64,000 nt of DNA, from the NCBI GenBank assembly GCA_035399665.1, contig DAOPJM010000002.1, positions 44,564 through 108,563 on the forward strand, written 5' to 3'. The notes under the pieces were generated by a model. The model had not been told where the DNA came from, ran no database searches, and saw only the letters and a program-made list of their open reading frames with translations. The DNA comes from DAOPJM01 sp035399665 (lineage in GTDB: Bacteria; Bacillota; Clostridia; Christensenellales; CAG-138). Made by a program: the position numbers and the translations under genes. Position 1 is the first letter of the stretch; each line of letters opens with the position of its first letter. Below are positions 25,333 through 34,076 of the stretch, one piece after another.

Positions 25333-26608
25333 CGCAACTGTAATAGGAGCGGGGCTGGCGGGATGCGAAGCGGCATATCGCCTGTTAAAGAGCGGCTTTT
25401 CGGTGACTCTTTATGAGATGAAGCCGAAGAAAAAGTCTCCCGCACATCAGTTGGACAGCTTTTGCGAGCTTGTTTGCTCAAATTCATTGAGGTCAGAACG
25501 GCTTGAAAACGCCGTTGGCCTGCTAAAACAAGAGCTTAGGCTCTTGGGTTCGCTCATTATGGAATGCGCCGACGAGGTCAGCGTTCCGGCCGGCGGGGCT
25601 TTGGCGGTGGATAGGGCAGGCTTCTCCGAGCTTGTGACGAAGCGCCTTTTGGAGCTTCCGAAGCTTACCGTAAAGTCGGAGGAGGTGACGGAGTTTCCGA
25701 CGTCAGACACGGTAATAGCGACAGGCCCGTTGACAGAGGGCGCTTTTGCCGAGGCTATAGCGAACAGGGTTGGAACACCCCTGCATTTCTATGACGCGGC
25801 GGCGCCGATTGTAAGCCTCGATTCACTGAATATGGACAAGATTTACAGTGCATCCAGATACGACAAGGGCGGAGATGACTATTTGAACTGTCCCATGTCT
25901 TTCATGGAGTACGCCGAGTTCTATCAGGCCTTGATTACGGCGCAGAGCGCGCCGCTGCACACATTCGAGACGCCGAGAGTCTTTGAGGGCTGTATGCCGG
26001 TCGAGATCATGGCAAAGCGCGGAGACCGTACCCTCGTTTACGGTCCCATGAAGCCTGTGGGTTTGGAGGTTGGCAAGTGGCGGCCGTATGCTGTGGTTCA
26101 GCTTAGGCGTGACAATGCTGAAGGCACGTTGTACAACATGGTCGGATTTCAAACAAACCTCAAATTCGACGAGCAGAAGCGCGTCTTTCGAATGATTCCG
26201 GGGCTTGAGAACGCCGAGTTTGTACGTTACGGTGTTATGCACAGAAACACCTTTCTGAAGTCTCCGGGGATTTTGGACTGGGACTACATGCTCAAGGGCA
26301 GCGACAGGGTGTATTTTGCGGGACAGATGACAGGCGTCGAGGGCTATGTTGAATCAGCGGCGAGCGGACTTGTCGCGGGCGACAGCTTGGCAAGACGGCT
26401 TTCGGGTCAGCGGCCGAGGGACTTTACGCGAATGACCGCCATAGGCGCGCTCGGGCATTACGTGTCAGAGTACAACGGAGGAGATTTTCAGCCTATGAAC
26501 GCAAGCTTTGGGCTGATGGACGAGCTGCCTGAAAGATTGCCGTCAAAGAAGGAAAGGAGCTTAGCTCTATCAAAGCGTGCGTTGGAGCTTGTAAAGACCC
26601 TGATATAG
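25313..26608 (+). CDS. trmFO: Methylenetetrahydrofolate-tRNA-(uracil-5-)-methyltransferase TrmFO
   Basis: 431 residues. TrmFO makes m5U54 in the tRNA T loop using methylenetetrahydrofolate and reduced FAD. The FAD-binding GAGLAGCEAAYRLL lies near residues 12-25, and the family segments FCELVCSNSLRS and GQMTGVEGYVESAASG are clear. The ATG at 25313 is inside the topA 3' end and gives the conserved N-terminus; only a weak AAGCAAGG lies upstream, so translation may depend on coupling to topA. The topA-trmFO order is typical of Clostridia and bacilli. The gene draws on the same one-carbon pool as the glycine cleavage cluster at the window's right. Confidence 0.95.
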   Translation: MQTCRTDATVIGAGLAGCEAAYRLLKSGFSVTLYEMKPKKKSPAHQLDSFCELVCSNSLRSERLENAVGLLKQELRLLGSLIMECADEVSVPAGGALAVDRAGFSELVTKRLLELPKLTVKSEEVTEFPTSDTVIATGPLTEGAFAEAIANRVGTPLHFYDAAAPIVSLDSLNMDKIYSASRYDKGGDDYLNCPMSFMEYAEFYQALITAQSAPLHTFETPRVFEGCMPVEIMAKRGDRTLVYGPMKPVGLEVGKWRPYAVVQLRRDNAEGTLYNMVGFQTNLKFDEQKRVFRMIPGLENAEFVRYGVMHRNTFLKSPGILDWDYMLKGSDRVYFAGQMTGVEGYVESAASGLVAGDSLARRLSGQRPRDFTRMTAIGALGHYVSEYNGGDFQPMNASFGLMDELPERLPSKKERSLALSKRALELVKTLI

Positions 26609-26731
26609 CCGGGCATATAAGCAGCCGCCACAGTAGGCAAGCAGATAAAACAGACAAACATGGCGCGGAGCGATTATATCAAGGACCGAGCCATTGATGA
26701 TACGATATGAATAAATAGAGAATAAGGAGTA

Positions 26732-28387
26732 ATGGTGAAACAGAAAGATAAACTGAAGATAATCCCGCTGGGCGGGGTTGGAGAAATAGGAAAGAACATG
26801 ACGATACTCGAGTATAACGACGACATAGTCGTCATTGACTGCGGAGTATTCTTCCCCGATGATGATATGCCGGGGATAGATGTGGTGATGCCCGACATGA
26901 GCTATCTTGAGCAAAATCGCTCGAAGCTCAGGGGATATCTCATCACGCACGGACACGAGGACCATATAGGTGCTTTACCGTATGCCCTAAAGCGCTGCAA
27001 AGCGCCGGTGTACGGCACGAATTTTACGATAGCGTTGATAGAGCATAAGCTCAATGAAGCGCATGTTTCGGGCTGTGAGCTGTGCTGTGTAAAGCCTTCT
27101 GACTGCATAGAGCTTGGATGCTTTAAGATAGAGTTCATCAAAACAAGCCACTCGATTGCGGGCGCGGTTGCGTTGGCCGTCAGAACACCCATAGGCACGG
27201 TTATTCACACGGGCGATTTTAAGATAGACCTAACGCCCATCGACGGCGAACCCATAGACATAAACCGCTTTGCGTACTACGGCACGAAGGGCGTTTTGGC
27301 GCTAATGTCGGACAGCACAAACATAGAGCGCGCAGGGTATACTCAGTCCGAACGCGAGATAGGCAAGACCTTTGAGCATTATTTCGATATAGCGCAGGGC
27401 AGGGTTATAGTCGCTTCGTTCGCCTCTAACGTGTACCGCTTGCAGCAGGTCGCGGATGTTGCCATAGAGCATGGCAGGGTGATATGTTTTCAGGGCAGGA
27501 GCATGGAGCAAACCGTCGAGATCGCGCAAAAGCTGGGATATCTGAACATCCCAAAGGATAAGATTGTCAGAGTGGAGCAGCTTGCAAAGATCAAGGACGA
27601 CAAGGTATGCGTCATGACCACGGGCAGTCAGGGTGAGCATATGAGCGGACTGTTCCGTATGGCGAACGACTCACACAGGCTCAATATCGGCAAGAAGGAC
27701 ATGGTCATAATCTCCGCCTCAGCAATACCCGGCAACGAGATAGGCGTGGGCAGGGTTATAAACGCCTTGTTTGCCAAGGGCGCGCATGTCGTTTATGACC
27801 GCATGGCCGACGTCCATGTTTCTGGTCACGCATGCAAGGAAGAGCTTAGACTGATGATGAACATCTGCAAACCCAGGTATTTCATACCGGTTCACGGCGA
27901 ATATAGGCATCTGTTCATGCATTCCGCGCTTGCCAAGGAGATGGGTATACCCGAGGATAAGATTTTTGTGCCGCAGCTTGGAGAGACGATAGAGCTTACC
28001 GCCAGAAAAGCAAGCGTTGGTGAACACGTCGCTTCGGGAAGCGTAATGGTGGACGGCTTGACCAACATCGAGGACGTTGTTGTAAAGGACAGAAAGCTTC
28101 TGTCGAGCGACGGAGTTGTGAGCGCAGTGATAACCATTGACAGCGAAACGGGCAGACGCATAGCTCCTATACACCTTGTGTCTCGCGGATTTGTGTACAA
28201 CATGGAGGCCGATGAGCTGTTCAACAATGCTGTGAAGGTCTTAGAGCCGGTCACAGCCAAGCTTGAGGGCGCGGATAAGTCTCAATATGCCGCGATTAAG
28301 AACGAGATTCGGGCAAAGCTCAAGTCATTTCTGCAAAGCAAGACAAAACGTTTTCCCGTAATCATCATCACAATCACAGAGATTTAG
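26732..28387 (+). CDS. rnj: Ribonuclease J
   Basis: 551 residues, normal for RNase J. A metallo-beta-lactamase domain has the zinc motif HGHEDH (His73, His75, Asp77, His78) and is interrupted by a beta-CASP domain; the C-terminal domain aids dimerisation. It combines 5'-3' exonuclease and endonuclease activity in mRNA decay and rRNA maturation. The ATG at 26732 is only two bases from AGGAG; the GTG at 26735 is better spaced and may be the true start, shortening the protein by one residue. I see nothing definite in the 123 bases before it. ylbF follows after 10 bases. Confidence 0.94.
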   Translation: MVKQKDKLKIIPLGGVGEIGKNMTILEYNDDIVVIDCGVFFPDDDMPGIDVVMPDMSYLEQNRSKLRGYLITHGHEDHIGALPYALKRCKAPVYGTNFTIALIEHKLNEAHVSGCELCCVKPSDCIELGCFKIEFIKTSHSIAGAVALAVRTPIGTVIHTGDFKIDLTPIDGEPIDINRFAYYGTKGVLALMSDSTNIERAGYTQSEREIGKTFEHYFDIAQGRVIVASFASNVYRLQQVADVAIEHGRVICFQGRSMEQTVEIAQKLGYLNIPKDKIVRVEQLAKIKDDKVCVMTTGSQGEHMSGLFRMANDSHRLNIGKKDMVIISASAIPGNEIGVGRVINALFAKGAHVVYDRMADVHVSGHACKEELRLMMNICKPRYFIPVHGEYRHLFMHSALAKEMGIPEDKIFVPQLGETIELTARKASVGEHVASGSVMVDGLTNIEDVVVKDRKLLSSDGVVSAVITIDSETGRRIAPIHLVSRGFVYNMEADELFNNAVKVLEPVTAKLEGADKSQYAAIKNEIRAKLKSFLQSKTKRFPVIIITITEI

Positions 28388-28397
28388 CGGAGGAACC

Positions 28398-28736
28398 ATG
28401 GTTTACGACAGCGCAAGAGCATTGGCAAGGCAGATACGCACAAGCCAAGAATACAACGACTATAAGCAGGCTAAGGACAAGGCGTTCGAGAATGAGACAA
28501 CGAAGGCTTTGGTCGAGCGGTATCACGCGCTTCAGGTGCAGGTACAAAGCTCGATGATGTCGGGTACGCAAAACGAAGTGCTTATGGCCGAGCTCAAGAA
28601 AGTAGGAGAGATACTTCAGTTCAACCCCGACGCCTCAGAGTATCTTATAGCAGAGTACAGGCTTGGTAAAATGCTTGCGGACGTGTATAAGATACTGGCC
28701 GATGCAGCCGAGATGGATCTTTCCATGCTGGGCTAA
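28398..28736 (+). CDS. ylbF: YlbF/YmcA family protein
   Basis: 112 residues, almost entirely helical, matching the YlbF/YmcA (DUF964) family. In B. subtilis YlbF, YmcA and YaaT form the iron-sulfur Y-complex that guides RNase Y cleavage and is needed for sporulation and competence. No Cys is present here, so any cluster would be held by partners. The gene follows RNase J by 10 bases, an mRNA-decay context. GCGGAGGAACC precedes the ATG. Confidence 0.85.
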   Translation: MVYDSARALARQIRTSQEYNDYKQAKDKAFENETTKALVERYHALQVQVQSSMMSGTQNEVLMAELKKVGEILQFNPDASEYLIAEYRLGKMLADVYKILADAAEMDLSMLG

Positions 28737-28748
28737 AGGGCAATAGAG

Positions 28749-29894
28749 ATGCGAAAGACCGACAGAAAATCAACGGAGAGCGCGAATCGCAGACGTGAGG
28801 TGTGGAAGCGTTTGCGTCCAATAGCAGCGTTTCTTATAGCGGCGACTATGGTTTCACTTGCCATAGTCGGCGCGGTCAACTACGTTCTGTCCATCTTTGT
28901 TTATCCCGTCGATTCCACTGACGCCACGCCCATACAGGTGGTCATACCATCCGGGATGTCGGCGAGCGGGATTGCGAAGATTCTCGTCAATGCCTGCGGC
29001 GAGGGCGAGGAAGGGCTGATAAAGGCTACCGCCTCATTTAAGATTTATGTTGACTTCGTCGGCAAGGCGAATAATCTAAAGGCGGGAACCTACTTCCTGT
29101 CCAAGAACATGAGCATATCGGAAATAGTCGATGTGCTGTGTGAGGGCAATTCCGTAAGGCAGACCGTCAGATTCACCATACCTGAGGGCTATACCGTTGA
29201 GGAGACAGCCAAGCTGTTATACGATCAGGGGATAATTACTGATACGGAGGCTTTCCTTGTATTGTGCGATAATCCTCAAACCTTCTCGAAGTACGAGTTC
29301 ATTTCATCACAGAGCTTTGAGCAGGACAGGCGTTATGCGTTGGAGGGCTACTTGTTCCCCGATACCTATGAAGTATATACCGATGCAACAAGCGTTGAGA
29401 TACTCTCCATGATGCTGGATCGCTTCGATGAGATATACACACAGGAATACGCTGACAGAGCCGAGGAACTGGGCATGACACTTGACAGCATCATCTGCCT
29501 TGCGTCAATAATCGAACGCGAGGCACAGGTATCTGACGATTTTGCCAAGGTTTCCGCAGTATTTCATAATCGTCTTGCCGCCGGAATGAAGCTTGAATCC
29601 TGCGCTACTCTTTCATATGTAATGGGCGTGACCAGGTACAGCTTCAGCGAGGATGAGATAAGCACGATTTCTCCTTATAATACCTATCGTAATAATGGAC
29701 TTCCCGTAGGGCCTATCTGCAATCCCGGAGTTGCGGCGATAGAAGCGGCCCTTTATCCGAACACGGAATATGCAGCGGAGAACTATCTGTACTTCTGTAA
29801 CGGAAATCCTTCGGTGTCAAGAGAGCTGATATTCTCCAAGACCTATGAGGAGCATCTTGAGAACGTGGAGAGGTATTCGCCTTTCTGGAATTGA
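28749..29894 (+). CDS. mltG: Endolytic murein transglycosylase MltG
   Basis: 381 residues of the YceG family. A basic N-terminal tail and one membrane helix (about residues 26-50) anchor an extracellular LysM-like and catalytic domain. The catalytic Glu lies in LASIIEREAQ, and the conserved end motif SPYNTYRNNGLPVGPICNPG is present. MltG cuts nascent glycan strands and sets their length. It lies 12 bases after ylbF and ends just before the sigma-E-type promoter of sigK. Confidence 0.93.
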   Translation: MRKTDRKSTESANRRREVWKRLRPIAAFLIAATMVSLAIVGAVNYVLSIFVYPVDSTDATPIQVVIPSGMSASGIAKILVNACGEGEEGLIKATASFKIYVDFVGKANNLKAGTYFLSKNMSISEIVDVLCEGNSVRQTVRFTIPEGYTVEETAKLLYDQGIITDTEAFLVLCDNPQTFSKYEFISSQSFEQDRRYALEGYLFPDTYEVYTDATSVEILSMMLDRFDEIYTQEYADRAEELGMTLDSIICLASIIEREAQVSDDFAKVSAVFHNRLAAGMKLESCATLSYVMGVTRYSFSEDEISTISPYNTYRNNGLPVGPICNPGVAAIEAALYPNTEYAAENYLYFCNGNPSVSRELIFSKTYEEHLENVERYSPFWN

Positions 29895-29898
29895 CGCG

Positions 29899-29927
29899 TA
29901 ATATTGACGAATTTTGAAGCATACCCT
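29899..29927 (+). promoter_or_regulatory. Sigma-E-type promoter for sigK
   Basis: TAATATT (29899-29905), 14-base spacer, CATACCCT (29920-29927). The B. subtilis sigma-E consensus is KMATATT-N14-CATACAHT; the -35 and spacing fit exactly and the -10 differs at one base. Transcription would start near 29934, 16 bases before the sigK ATG. The match fits mother-cell expression of sigK. Confidence 0.75.
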
Positions 29928-29949
29928 AAAATCACGAGAGGAGTGGGGT

Positions 29950-30627
29950 ATGCTTTCTTTTTTGTCTTTTCTTTTGGAAACGCTTTTACTTGTCGGAAGC
30001 CTGAAGAAGTCGGGTTCGTTCCCTCAACCCTTGAGTAAGGAGGAGGAAGCGGAGTGGACGGCGAAGCTCGGTACTGACGAGGAAGCAAGGGAGAAGCTGG
30101 TATTACACAATATGAGGCTTGTTGCTCATATCGCCAAAAAGTATGCGAAGCCCGGACGTGATATCGATGATCTGATTTCAATCGGAACGATAGGGTTGAT
30201 TAAAGCGGTTTCAACCTTCAATTTAGGCCGCGGCAATCTTTCAAACTATATCTCAAAGTGCGTTGAAAACGAGATACTTATGAGCCTTAGAACAGAGCGT
30301 AAAAAAGCGGGAGAGGTCTCAATGTATGAGCCTATCGGAACCGACAGGGAGGGCAATTCCCTTTCGCTTATGGATTTGATAGGTTCGGATTCGGAGGACA
30401 TCTTCGAGACAGTAAACAGGAGAATGAATTCGGATTTGCTGATTGCTGCAATGCGTAAGTCTTTGTCGGAATGTGAACAAACAGTGCTTGAACTGCGTTT
30501 CGGGGTAGGGGGGAGCTTCCCTATGCCGCAGAGGGAGGTATCGGAACTGCTCGGTATCTCACGTTCCTATGTTTCCCGGATAGAAAAGCGCGCACTAGAG
30601 AAGCTCAGAAATGAAATGAAGGATTAA
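29950..30627 (+). CDS. sigK: Sporulation sigma factor pro-sigma-K
   Basis: 225 residues. The hydrophobic N-terminus (LSFLSFLLETLLLVGSLKK) followed by SGSFPQPLS matches the membrane-bound pro-sequence removed by SpoIVFB in Bacillus pro-sigma-K. Region 2 (MRLVAHIAKKYAKPG...DLISIGTIGLIKA) and the region 4 helix-turn-helix (GISRSYVSRIEKRAL) are intact. Sigma-K drives late mother-cell genes for coat and cortex. The ATG at 29950 is chosen because GAGAGGAG precedes it; an upstream start at 29914 would lie in the -10 region. The gene is continuous here, with no skin element. C. difficile sigK lacks a pro-sequence, so this is not universal in Clostridia. Confidence 0.93.
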   Translation: MLSFLSFLLETLLLVGSLKKSGSFPQPLSKEEEAEWTAKLGTDEEAREKLVLHNMRLVAHIAKKYAKPGRDIDDLISIGTIGLIKAVSTFNLGRGNLSNYISKCVENEILMSLRTERKKAGEVSMYEPIGTDREGNSLSLMDLIGSDSEDIFETVNRRMNSDLLIAAMRKSLSECEQTVLELRFGVGGSFPMPQREVSELLGISRSYVSRIEKRALEKLRNEMKD

Positions 30628-30662
30628 GTATATAATTTGACGAAGAAAATCTATGTTATTTC

Positions 30663-30691
30663 TTGCTATATTGTAAAAACTGTGCTAAAAT
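30663..30691 (+). promoter_or_regulatory. Extended -10 promoter for the acetyltransferase gene
   Basis: TTGCTA (30663-30668), 17-base spacer, TAAAAT (30686-30691) preceded by TGC. It lies 50 bases before the ATG at 30741. Confidence 0.6.
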
Positions 30692-30740
30692 GATACTAAG
30701 AATCATTTCTAAATTTCAATGAAAGCAGATGGAGGTAGAA

Positions 30741-31439
30741 ATGAGAAAGCTAAAAACATCGAGAACGCTTATACGTCCCTTAAGCGATAATGAGTTGTCC
30801 GCGATGATAGCTGAGCAGAAGGATGAGCATTTGAAAAACGCTTATACTGAGATGCTCGAGGGATGCAAAAATCACCCTAAGGACAGGCGTTGGTACTGTT
30901 GCTATCTTATTACGGACAACAAAACAGGTGCAGCGATAGGGGACATATGCTTCAAGGGCGCACCAAAGGAGGGCGCGGTTGAGATTGGCATAGGAATCAA
31001 TCCCGAATTCACAGGCAAGGGCTACGGCACGGAAACGATGAAGTATATGATAAATTGGGCGTTTAATCATGGCGCTTATATTGTTTATGCATTGGTGGAG
31101 AACGATAACCCGTCGTCAATGAAGATGATGGACAAGCTGAATATGCGTCCTTACGGCAAGATGGATGACTGTTTGCTGTTTGCGGCTATAAAGCCCATCT
31201 CATATTACATAATCTGCTTTGTCATTGCCGCGACGGTGATCAGCGCCCTTGTATCGCTTAAGTGGGGACAGCTTGAAACCATGTCGATAGCAATACTTAT
31301 CGGACTATTCTCTGGTATAGTCTTGGGCGGGATTTTTGATGCGGTAATAAACAAGAAACTGAAAACATATTCCGAGGTATGGAATAAATCTCACGGACAG
31401 GCGAACAATAATGCTTCAGACGATAGCGGAACGAATTAG
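30741..31439 (+). CDS. GNAT N-acetyltransferase fused to a two-helix membrane domain
   Basis: 232 residues. The N-terminal ~155 residues are a GNAT domain: VEIGIGINPEFTGKGYG holds the acetyl-CoA pyrophosphate-binding motif (Q/RxxGxG/A type), followed by ALVENDNPSSMKMMDKL. The C-terminal part has two hydrophobic segments (about residues 155-175 and 182-205) and a short polar tail ending DDSGTN. This closely resembles RimJ-like enzymes joined to a membrane anchor. The substrate cannot be told. ATG 30741 is chosen because GGAGG (30731-30735) lies five bases upstream. It overlaps the next gene by 29 bases. Confidence 0.8.
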   Translation: MRKLKTSRTLIRPLSDNELSAMIAEQKDEHLKNAYTEMLEGCKNHPKDRRWYCCYLITDNKTGAAIGDICFKGAPKEGAVEIGIGINPEFTGKGYGTETMKYMINWAFNHGAYIVYALVENDNPSSMKMMDKLNMRPYGKMDDCLLFAAIKPISYYIICFVIAATVISALVSLKWGQLETMSIAILIGLFSGIVLGGIFDAVINKKLKTYSEVWNKSHGQANNNASDDSGTN

Positions 31440-31977
31440 AGCTGAAAAGAGCAAGGTTATAGTTATAGACGGCATGGCGGCTTCGGGCAAAAGCACGGCT
31501 GCCATGCTGCTTTCAAATGAGCTAAACGCCTCAGTGATTCATATGGATGACTTTTTTCTCCCCGCCGAGCTGCGCAACCCGAAGCGATTCGAGCAGGCGG
31601 GTGGCAACGTCCACTACGAACGTTTCTTTGACGAGGTAGTGACCAAGCTTAAAGGCGACTCGCCCATTTTGTATAGACCTTTCGACTGTCACAGCATGGA
31701 CTACAAGGCGGAGATAAAGCAGCCCTGCGGCGAGATTGTTATAATCGAGGGCTGTTATGCGATGCATCCGTACTTTGGGAAATATTGGGATTTAGCCCTT
31801 TTCTTCAAGGTTGATCCCGCTGTACAGAATTCAAGGATACTTCAAAGGAATGGGGAAGCGATGCTTGCCATGTTTCAAAGACGATGGATACCCCTTGAGC
31901 AGAACTATTTTGACAAATGTCATACCGAGGAAAAAGCCGATATGGTGATTAATGGCGAGCTGTTAGACCTGCGCTGA
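31411..31977 (+). CDS. Uridine kinase-like P-loop NTPase
   Basis: 188 residues. Walker A GMAASGKST (residues 21-29), then HMDDFFLP, which resembles the substrate-binding DxF segment of uridine and related kinases, and VIIEGCYAMHPYF, which resembles the family's IVEG motif. It likely phosphorylates a nucleoside or similar small alcohol, but its specificity cannot be read from sequence. It overlaps the acetyltransferase gene by 29 bases and shares its promoter. The 139-base gap downstream holds a promoter for recX and no clear terminator. Confidence 0.8.
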   Translation: MLQTIAERIRAEKSKVIVIDGMAASGKSTAAMLLSNELNASVIHMDDFFLPAELRNPKRFEQAGGNVHYERFFDEVVTKLKGDSPILYRPFDCHSMDYKAEIKQPCGEIVIIEGCYAMHPYFGKYWDLALFFKVDPAVQNSRILQRNGEAMLAMFQRRWIPLEQNYFDKCHTEEKADMVINGELLDLR

Positions 31978-32081
31978 CAGGCAAAAGGACAACACGAAGG
32001 ATAGTATGCAAGACGCTTTTGCACGGGTCAGATAAACGGGTCGTGACCTTTATGTGGCATTATTCGTTTACCGCATCGATA

Positions 32082-32110
32082 TATACAAATCGAAACGGGT
32101 ATGATATAAT
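32082..32110 (+). promoter_or_regulatory. Extended -10 promoter for recX-nnr-hflX
   Basis: TATACA (32082-32087), 17-base spacer, TATAAT (32105-32110) preceded by TGA. The -35 is weak but the -10 is perfect and extended. The recX ATG is only seven bases downstream, so the mRNA is probably leaderless or has a very short leader, or a different start is used. Confidence 0.55.
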
Positions 32111-32116
32111 CCAAGC

Positions 32117-32626
32117 ATGGAAGATAATAAGAGAACATCAAAAACGCCCATGGACACGGCCTTGAGGTATCTTGCCGCAAGACCGCGTACTGAGCGCGAG
32201 ATGCTTGACTATCTGGATGAGAAGGGCTTCGGAGAATATGAAGTCGATTCGACGGTCGAGCGTTTACGCGAACTCGGTTATGTTGATGACGCCGCGTATG
32301 CTAAGAACTTCGTAAGCTCAAGACTAAGGTCAAAGCCGATAAGCAAAGCACACCTTTGGCGGCAGCTGTTGCAGCACAAGCTGGATAAGGAGCTAATAGA
32401 ACAAGCATTACAAGGCGTTGACGACGAGACAGAGCTTGAAAACGCGAGGCAAGTAGCCAAGAAGTATGCCCGTCAATTTTTGGCGCTTGATAAGTCGGAG
32501 CGCAAGAAGCGTGTGAGCGCAAGGCTGCAGGGACGCGGATTTTCTTTCTATGCAATAAGCCATGCAATAGCATTATTGGAAGATGAAAGCGGTGAAGGCT
32601 TCGATGAAACGGATTTTGACGCCTGA
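32117..32626 (+). CDS. recX: Regulatory protein RecX
   Basis: 169 residues of three-helix repeats, e.g. TALRYLAARPRTEREMLDYL and RLRELGYVDDAAYAKNFV. RecX binds RecA and limits its filaments. recA is not nearby in this window, and I see no LexA box before the gene. The ATG at 32117 is only ~7 bases past the -10 hexamer and has no ribosome site upstream; MDTALRYL at 32150 is a possible later start. The end overlaps nnr. Confidence 0.85.
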   Translation: MEDNKRTSKTPMDTALRYLAARPRTEREMLDYLDEKGFGEYEVDSTVERLRELGYVDDAAYAKNFVSSRLRSKPISKAHLWRQLLQHKLDKELIEQALQGVDDETELENARQVAKKYARQFLALDKSERKKRVSARLQGRGFSFYAISHAIALLEDESGEGFDETDFDA

Positions 32627-34076
32627 GCAAGCTCAGGCTTTTGACAGCTATCTTATACATCAGCTTGGGTTAAGCAGCTTGAACCTGATGTACAATGCCG
32701 CGTTGGGGCTGTGTCTTGCCGTGATCAGAAGCAACGGTGATAACAAGCCGGTTGTTTCGGTCTGCGGCAGGGGCAACAACGGCGGTGATGGTGTTGCGGC
32801 GGCTGTAATGCTGCATAAGTTCGGGTATCGTGTGCGAATTATCCTGCTCTGCCCTGAGGAGAGCTTGTCAAATGACAGCAAGCATTTTTTCGAGCAGGCA
32901 ATAAGACTGCACATTCCTTGTACGACAGGAGAAATGGAGTTTAGCGATGAGCTTATAATCGACTCAATTTTTGGTGTTGGACTGAAGCGTGAGCTTGACG
33001 GAGTCTATGCAGACGCGGTAAGAAAAATCAACGCTTCCGGCTGCAGGGTCATATCGGCGGATCTTCCTTCGGGGCTTTCGGGACTTAGCGGACAGGTATT
33101 AGGCTGCGCGGTAAGAGCGAACGAAACTGTAAGCTTTCAGTTTGCAAAGCCGGGCCTCTGCCTTGGAGACGCAAAGGACTATACGGGTAACGTATATGTG
33201 TACAGAATAGATTCTAACGAGCCGCCAAAGCTTAGCGGCCTTCAAATCGAGCTTATCGAGCGCGAAGACGTGATGAAGCTCCTTCCCGAACAGAGCAGAG
33301 CTTCGCACAAGGGCAAGAACGGCAAAGCATTGCTGTGTGTGGGTTCGGACAAATATGTCGGAGCGGCGTTGATGTCGGCAAAGGCGTGCCTTAGGGCGGG
33401 CTGCGGACTGCTCTATGTGGCGACAGTACCAAAGGTAAGGGAAGCGCTGCACACTATACCCGAGGCAATGACGCTTCATATTGACAGCGCAAAAGCCGAG
33501 ATCGCAGGTAAGAACGCCGTGGGCATAGGCTGCGGCATAGGCAACAGGGATATTGGCGAGCTGCTTAAGAGCATACTCATGGCGAAGCTGCCGACAGTCG
33601 TTGACGCGGATGGACTGAACTATCTGTCAAGGCACAAAGAGCTTTACGCTTTTCTGCATGAAAAGGTTGTATTGACGCCTCATGTGGGAGAAATGGCAAG
33701 ATTGTGTGATACGGACATTGCCGCGGTTTTGAATGACTGCGTAAACGTCTGCACAAGCTTTGCCAAGGAGTATGGCTGCGTAGTCCTGCTGAAGGGAGCT
33801 TCTTCCTGCATAAGCGACGGAAAGCGTATGTACATCAACACGAGCGGCAACGCAGGGCTTGCAAAGGGCGGCAGCGGAGATGTGCTGACAGGAATTATTA
33901 CGGCGTTGCTTGCGGGCGGACTGTCGGCTATGGACGCAGCCGCGGCAGGCGCTTACCTGCTGGGGTCGTCGGCGGACGAAGCGCTAAACCTACTAAAGAA
34001 TCGCGCACTCAATGCGGGTGACGTGGTATCTGCTATCAGAAGTGAGGTAAATTATGGCACAGGAAAAGAAGATTAA
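32604..34076 (+). CDS. nnr: Bifunctional NAD(P)H-hydrate epimerase / ADP-dependent dehydratase
   Basis: 490 residues. The N-terminal YjeF_N epimerase domain (about 1-205; CGRGNNGGDGVAAA) and the C-terminal ribokinase-like dehydratase domain (about 220-485; GSGDVLTGIITALLAGG) repair NADHX and NADPHX. The ATG at 32604 gives the family start MKRILTPEQ, with GGTGAAGG upstream; the frame is also open to an ATG at 32583, adding seven residues. It overlaps recX by 23 bases and hflX by 23 bases, so the three genes are probably translated in series. Confidence 0.93.
   Translation: MKRILTPEQAQAFDSYLIHQLGLSSLNLMYNAALGLCLAVIRSNGDNKPVVSVCGRGNNGGDGVAAAVMLHKFGYRVRIILLCPEESLSNDSKHFFEQAIRLHIPCTTGEMEFSDELIIDSIFGVGLKRELDGVYADAVRKINASGCRVISADLPSGLSGLSGQVLGCAVRANETVSFQFAKPGLCLGDAKDYTGNVYVYRIDSNEPPKLSGLQIELIEREDVMKLLPEQSRASHKGKNGKALLCVGSDKYVGAALMSAKACLRAGCGLLYVATVPKVREALHTIPEAMTLHIDSAKAEIAGKNAVGIGCGIGNRDIGELLKSILMAKLPTVVDADGLNYLSRHKELYAFLHEKVVLTPHVGEMARLCDTDIAAVLNDCVNVCTSFAKEYGCVVLLKGASSCISDGKRMYINTSGNAGLAKGGSGDVLTGIITALLAGGLSAMDAAAAGAYLLGSSADEALNLLKNRALNAGDVVSAIRSEVNYGTGKED

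Noticed and set aside
31978..32081. Direct repeat ACGGGTC and GGTC-GT-GACC palindrome before recX, considered as a terminator or LexA site
   Set aside because: It lacks a T tract and does not match GAAC-N4-GTTC; too short to support a call.
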